64,000 nt of DNA from positions 1-64,000 of the forward strand of contig CALUPB010000012.1 of the NCBI GenBank assembly GCA_944322585.1, read 5' to 3'. Positions 60,108 to 64,000 of the stretch are shown here, one piece after another (position 1 is the stretch's first letter; the number at the start of each line of letters is the position of its first letter). The notes under the pieces are model-generated. The model did no database searches and was not told where the DNA came from. It saw only the letters and a program-made list of their open reading frames with translations. Source of the DNA: an uncultured Bacteroidales bacterium (GTDB lineage Bacteria > Bacteroidota > Bacteroidia > Bacteroidales > UBA932). Both the position numbers and the translations under genes were made by a program.

Positions 60108-63100
60108 ATGACCGTTATGAACAACATGAGAAGATTATTGTACGGACTGCTCTGCGCCGTTCTCCTGCCTTCGGCCGTTTTCGTGTCGGAAGCGGATTCG
60201 GCAGCAGCGCAGAGTTATTCGTTGTCTTTGACTGTAGCCAAGGCTCCTGTACGGGATGTTGCGGCAGATGTTACCAGACAGACGGGTCTGGTGTTCTCTT
60301 ACAGTGCATCCACCGGTGACAGGGAGATGTCAGGAGTGGATGTGTCTCTTGAAAATGTCTCGGCCGACCGGCTTCTCGATGCCGTCTTTTCTTCTGAAGG
60401 GCTGTCCTGGACCATACTGGAGAATATGGTCAGCCTGTATCCGTCGTCTCAGGATGGCGGTCCGGAAACGAGGACACTCATAGGTACGGTAACGGATGCC
60501 GTTACCGGAGAGCCGGTACCGGGTGTCGGAGTATATTATTCGGACAATCCTTCATTCGGCGTAGTGACGGATCTGGACGGAAAATACGAGATAGAAGTTC
60601 AGGAAAGGACAGAACTGGAATTCTATTCATTGGGTTACGGGATACAGCGACTTATGGTCGGCGACCTCGGTGTGCTGAATGTGCAGCTCTATCCCGATAA
60701 CGAGACTCTTGATGAAGTCGTGGTCGTGGGTGCCGGTACACAGAGAAAGGTCTCGGTGACGGGAGCCATTTCAGCCGTGAAGGGCGATGCCCTCAAGGCT
60801 CCGGTGTCTTCCCTGACCAACAACCTTGCCGGCAAGCTCGCCGGAGTCATTTCCGTCACCAGCAGCGGAGAACCGGGGTCCTCTTCCCAGTTCTATATCC
60901 GCGGTATCAGTACGTTCGGAGGCAGGACGACTCCGCTGATTCTCCTTGACGGGGTGGAAATCTCGGTCGGAGACCTGAACAACCTTCCTGCGGAGTCCAT
61001 CGAAGGTTTTTCCATACTCAAGGATGCGTCCGCAACTGCCATCTACGGTGCAAGGGGAGCCAACGGAGTGATGCTCGTGACGACCAAGAGCGGTACCGAG
61101 AATACCAAGGCGAGAGTGAACGTGTCCGTGGACATGTCCGTGCTCCAGCCTGTGAATATAGTGGATTATGCCGACGGTGCCACATATATGGCCGCATACA
61201 ATGAGGCCCTTCTGGCCCGCAACCCCTCAGCGTCTCCTCGCTACAGCGAGAAACAGATAGAATATACCAGGTCAGGGGTCAATCCGTACCTCTTCCCTGA
61301 CGTGGACTGGTATGACCTTATGTTCAAGAAGGTGGCCATGAGTCAGAGAGCTAACATCAACATACAGGGAGGAGGTTCCAAGGTCACATACTACATGTCC
61401 CTTCAGGCCAACCATGACAGCGGTCTTCTGGACGTACCGAAGAACTATTCCTTCAACAACAACCATAACCGCTGGCTGTATATCTTCCAGAACAATATCG
61501 CCTATCAGGTGACGCCGACTACGAAGATCGACCTCAGGATGAATGCCCAGATTTCGTCCATGTCTTCCCCGAATACTTCTTCGAATGATATCTTCAACCA
61601 GGTGTTCCTGAACAATCCTGTCTCCTTCCCGGCGATGTTCCCTGAAGAGGAAGGGGTGGAACATATACGTTTCGGATCCGCTGTGATGTCGGCCGGAAGG
61701 TTCTATACCAACCCTTATGCGAATATGCTCAACAGCTACAGGAAACAGAACGAGAACAAGCTGAACATATCCCTGAACATAGACCAGAAGCTGGATTTCA
61801 TCACGGAAGGGCTGTCGGTCACGGCTCTTGTGAATTTCAACAACTGGTCCCAGAAATATTACACCCGCGGACTCGACCCGTTCCTCTATGGAGTGGAGAG
61901 CGGAAGCTGGACGGAAGACAATCCCCAGCAGTACCGTATCACACGCCTCTATACCGGGGATGAATACATGACCCAGTCCGGAGTGACAAGGAACAGTGAC
62001 AATACATTCTATCTGGATGCGAGGCTGAATTACAAGCGGACTTTCGGGGACGGGCACAATGTCACCGGAATGCTGATGTACATGATGCGTGAATACAGCA
62101 ACGACGTCCTTCCGAACAGGAACCAGGGTTTCTCCGGCCGTGCCACCTATGATTACAAGAACAGATATCTCGTTGAGTTCAATTTCGGTTACAACGGTAC
62201 GGAAAGGCTCGGAAGACAGGACAGGTATGAGTTCTTCCCTGCTATGTCGTTAGGCTGGGTGATAAGCAATGAAGATTTCTGGACGCCCGTACGGGATGCG
62301 GTTGACTTCTTCAAGATAAGGACTTCGTTCGGCCTTGTCGGAAGCGATGAGACCGGCTCGGAAGCAGGGGCGCCGCATTTTCTCTATCTGGACATGGTAA
62401 ACATGTCGGGAGGCCCTTCATTCGCATCCGGCTACACCGGCAGTACGGTACACACAGGACCGTATATCACATCATATGCAGTGGAGGGGGCAAGCTGGGA
62501 GCGTTCGACACAGTTCGATGTGGGAATTGACCTGCACCTGTTCGACCAGCTCAGTCTTACTGTGGACTATTACAATTACATGCGTGACCGTATCCTTATG
62601 GAAAGGGCATCTTTTCCGGACATACTCGGCTACGGGAACACGACCCCGTGGGCCAATGTCGGCAAGGTCAACAGTCAGGGCATAGAGGTCAGTCTCAACT
62701 GGAACAAGGAACTTGCCAGGGATTTATGGATTGATCTGAGAGGCAACTTCACATATACGAAGAACAGATACGTATATGTCGACGAACCTGACTATCCGTA
62801 TGTATGGCAGACAAAGACGGGGAAACCTCTCGATGCGATGTACGGTTACATAGCCGAGGGCCTGTTCGAAAGCTACGAGGAGATAGAATGCAGTGCTGAC
62901 CAGAGTTCCTTCGGAAGCACGGTCATGCCTGGAGACATAAAGTACAGGGATGTGGACGCAAACGGACGTATTACGGAAGAGGACATGGTGATGCTTTCCC
63001 CGGTGGGCAATATGCCGCGCATACAGTACGGCTTCGGTATCAGCCTTACCTGGAAACATTTGGATTTCAGTGTGTTCTTTAACGGTTCGGCCCAGCGTAA

Positions 63101-63473
63101 GGTCATGCTCAACAGTTCTTCCATCTATCCGTTCTGTGCCAATGACACCAACGACCATAACCTGATGCAGTGGATAGCGGACAGCCACTGGACTGAGGGG
63201 GCGGACAACACGGGCGTGGAATATCCGCGGCTCGGAACCCTCGATACACAGATTTCCAACAACCAGCAGCCAAGCAGCTGGTGGCTCAGGAATGCAGGAT
63301 TCCTTCGTTTCAAGACACTGGAGATAGGTTACAGTTTCCCTCACTGCAGGGTATATCTCAGCGGGGACAATCTGGCTGTCTGGTCTCCGTTCGAATACTG
63401 GGATCCGGAGCTCCAGTTCTATTCCTATCCTCTTCAGAGAACATTCAACATAGGAGTGCAGGTGAATTTTTAA
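60108..63473 (+). CDS. SusC/RagA-type TonB-dependent receptor with STN domain
   Basis: This 1121-residue outer-membrane transporter imports glycans or glycopeptides. Order: signal peptide (to about 35), STN domain for signalling to FecR (about 40-110, ADVTRQTGLVFSYSAS), carboxypeptidase-like domain (LIGTVTDAVTGEPVPGVGVYY, about 124-200), TonB-dependent plug (DEVVVVGAGTQRKVSVTGAIS, then RGISTFGGRTTPLILLDGVE) and a long beta-barrel ending in aromatic FNIGVQVNF. The STN domain and the sigma/FecR genes upstream show a trans-envelope signalling locus. It overlaps susD by 1 nt. Confidence 0.95.
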   Translation: MTVMNNMRRLLYGLLCAVLLPSAVFVSEADSAAAQSYSLSLTVAKAPVRDVAADVTRQTGLVFSYSASTGDREMSGVDVSLENVSADRLLDAVFSSEGLSWTILENMVSLYPSSQDGGPETRTLIGTVTDAVTGEPVPGVGVYYSDNPSFGVVTDLDGKYEIEVQERTELEFYSLGYGIQRLMVGDLGVLNVQLYPDNETLDEVVVVGAGTQRKVSVTGAISAVKGDALKAPVSSLTNNLAGKLAGVISVTSSGEPGSSSQFYIRGISTFGGRTTPLILLDGVEISVGDLNNLPAESIEGFSILKDASATAIYGARGANGVMLVTTKSGTENTKARVNVSVDMSVLQPVNIVDYADGATYMAAYNEALLARNPSASPRYSEKQIEYTRSGVNPYLFPDVDWYDLMFKKVAMSQRANINIQGGGSKVTYYMSLQANHDSGLLDVPKNYSFNNNHNRWLYIFQNNIAYQVTPTTKIDLRMNAQISSMSSPNTSSNDIFNQVFLNNPVSFPAMFPEEEGVEHIRFGSAVMSAGRFYTNPYANMLNSYRKQNENKLNISLNIDQKLDFITEGLSVTALVNFNNWSQKYYTRGLDPFLYGVESGSWTEDNPQQYRITRLYTGDEYMTQSGVTRNSDNTFYLDARLNYKRTFGDGHNVTGMLMYMMREYSNDVLPNRNQGFSGRATYDYKNRYLVEFNFGYNGTERLGRQDRYEFFPAMSLGWVISNEDFWTPVRDAVDFFKIRTSFGLVGSDETGSEAGAPHFLYLDMVNMSGGPSFASGYTGSTVHTGPYITSYAVEGASWERSTQFDVGIDLHLFDQLSLTVDYYNYMRDRILMERASFPDILGYGNTTPWANVGKVNSQGIEVSLNWNKELARDLWIDLRGNFTYTKNRYVYVDEPDYPYVWQTKTGKPLDAMYGYIAEGLFESYEEIECSADQSSFGSTVMPGDIKYRDVDANGRITEEDMVMLSPVGNMPRIQYGFGISLTWKHLDFSVFFNGSAQRKVMLNSSSIYPFCANDTNDHNLMQWIADSHWTEGADNTGVEYPRLGTLDTQISNNQQPSSWWLRNAGFLRFKTLEIGYSFPHCRVYLSGDNLAVWSPFEYWDPELQFYSYPLQRTFNIGVQVNF

Positions 63474-64000
63474 TGAATAAAACGATGACTGTTATGTTTG
63501 TCAGGACAATAAAATATATCGCCGCCATTGCGGCAGCTGCCGTATCGGTTTCTTGCAGCTATCTCGATGTGATTCCGATAGAACAACCCGGTACGGACGA
63601 CATGATGATAGACGACGCTTCCACCCAGAATTTCCTGTACAGCTGTTACGGCTATCTTCAGGATTCAGATGCGGGACACAATTTCGACATAGGGATGCTC
63701 AACCAGCCGGATTTCGGCTGTGACGAGATGGTATGCCCCCAGGAATGGGAATCCGCGGCTTCGCGTTCCCAGTGGAATTATTATACCCCGTCCTCCATCG
63801 GAAGGGGGGCGTGGGGCAACTGGTATGACGGCATCGGCTACTGCAATCTTTTCCTCAAGACCATCGAGGAGAGCAATCCTCCTCTCAATCCGAATGACAG
63901 GGCGCAGTATATCGCCGAGGCCAAGTTCCTCAAGGCATATTACCATTTCCGTGTCCTCCAGCTCTACGGCCCATGCCCTGTAATAGACAAGGTATATCCG
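63473..64000 (+). CDS. SusD/RagB-type lipoprotein, N-terminal part
   Basis: The frame starts at the ATG overlapping the SusC stop (TAATG) and runs off the window. The first 176 residues show a lipoprotein signal (AVSVSC, Cys near 30) and SusD features: YLDVIPIEQPGTDDMM, QNFLYSCYGYLQD, WGNWYDGIGYCNLFLKTI and YIAEAKFLKAYYHFRVLQLYGPCPVID. SusD proteins cap the SusC barrel at the cell surface and bind the glycan. Other enzymes of the locus probably lie to the right of the window. Confidence 0.93.
   Translation, partial: MNKTMTVMFVRTIKYIAAIAAAAVSVSCSYLDVIPIEQPGTDDMMIDDASTQNFLYSCYGYLQDSDAGHNFDIGMLNQPDFGCDEMVCPQEWESAASRSQWNYYTPSSIGRGAWGNWYDGIGYCNLFLKTIEESNPPLNPNDRAQYIAEAKFLKAYYHFRVLQLYGPCPVIDKVYP

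Overview
The window reads as chromosome of a gut-type member of the Bacteroidales (phylum Bacteroidota). The evidence is Bacteroidetes-type promoters (TAnnTTTG) in front of many genes, an ECF sigma / FecR / SusC / SusD locus, a GH92 mannosidase, lipoproteins with BACON-like domains, a type II pantothenate kinase, and mobilizable-element genes of the kinds found in gut Bacteroidales. I cannot name a genus. Core genes look near 50% GC; the island at about 5.7-18.4 kb is clearly more AT-rich.

Layout. 1-2.4 kb: a 73-bp palindromic tandem array, a lipoprotein gene and interspersed repeats. 2.4-5.5 kb: malQ with a structured leader and internal coding repeats. 5.7-8.9 kb: an eroded genomic island with a HEPN/MNT pair, traN, abiE and integrase fragments, and dinD. 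8.92-18.37 kb: a mobilizable element at the 3' end of tRNA-Arg(TCT), bounded by 14-bp direct repeats. It carries an excisionase-like protein, a replication initiator, a DnaC-like ATPase, an oriT-like region, a MobV relaxase, a four-gene cargo operon (FkbH-like HAD, two DUF488 proteins, dual-OB protein) with a long hairpin leader, and a tyrosine integrase. 18.4-22.7 kb: PopT/DUF368, DUF6913-like, PfkB kinase and YbhN-like genes. 22.8-28.1 kb: GH92, a DUF4143 pseudogene, xth, cysS. 28.3-43.0 kb: a purine cluster (purE-purL-purC-purF-coaW-purM-purH, then purD and folD), interrupted by a decayed type I restriction locus. 43.1-48.1 kb: LacI regulator, exonuclease, TlpA-like lipoprotein, phosphoesterase. 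48.2-54.8 kb: an operon of guaB, a PPIase-like lipoprotein, a SurA-like isomerase and an OstA-like protein. 54.7-58.1 kb: pepT and an OPT transporter. 58.4-64 kb: ECF sigma, FecR, SusC and SusD (cut by the window end).

How genes work together. The pur genes cover most of PRPP to IMP, folD supplies the formyl-folate cofactor, and guaB takes IMP towards GMP. The SurA-like and OstA-like proteins serve outer-membrane biogenesis, and the sigma/FecR/SusC/SusD set forms a trans-envelope signalling and glycan-uptake unit.

Most notable: (i) the FkbH/DUF488/DUF488/dual-OB cargo operon with its structured leader; (ii) an interspersed repeat that carries a full promoter and sits in front of four different genes; (iii) 73-bp palindromic arrays; (iv) a folded leader element before malQ, cysS and folD with compensatory stem changes; (v) in-frame low-complexity insertions in otherwise conserved proteins. 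All calls come from reading the sequence; no database search was run.
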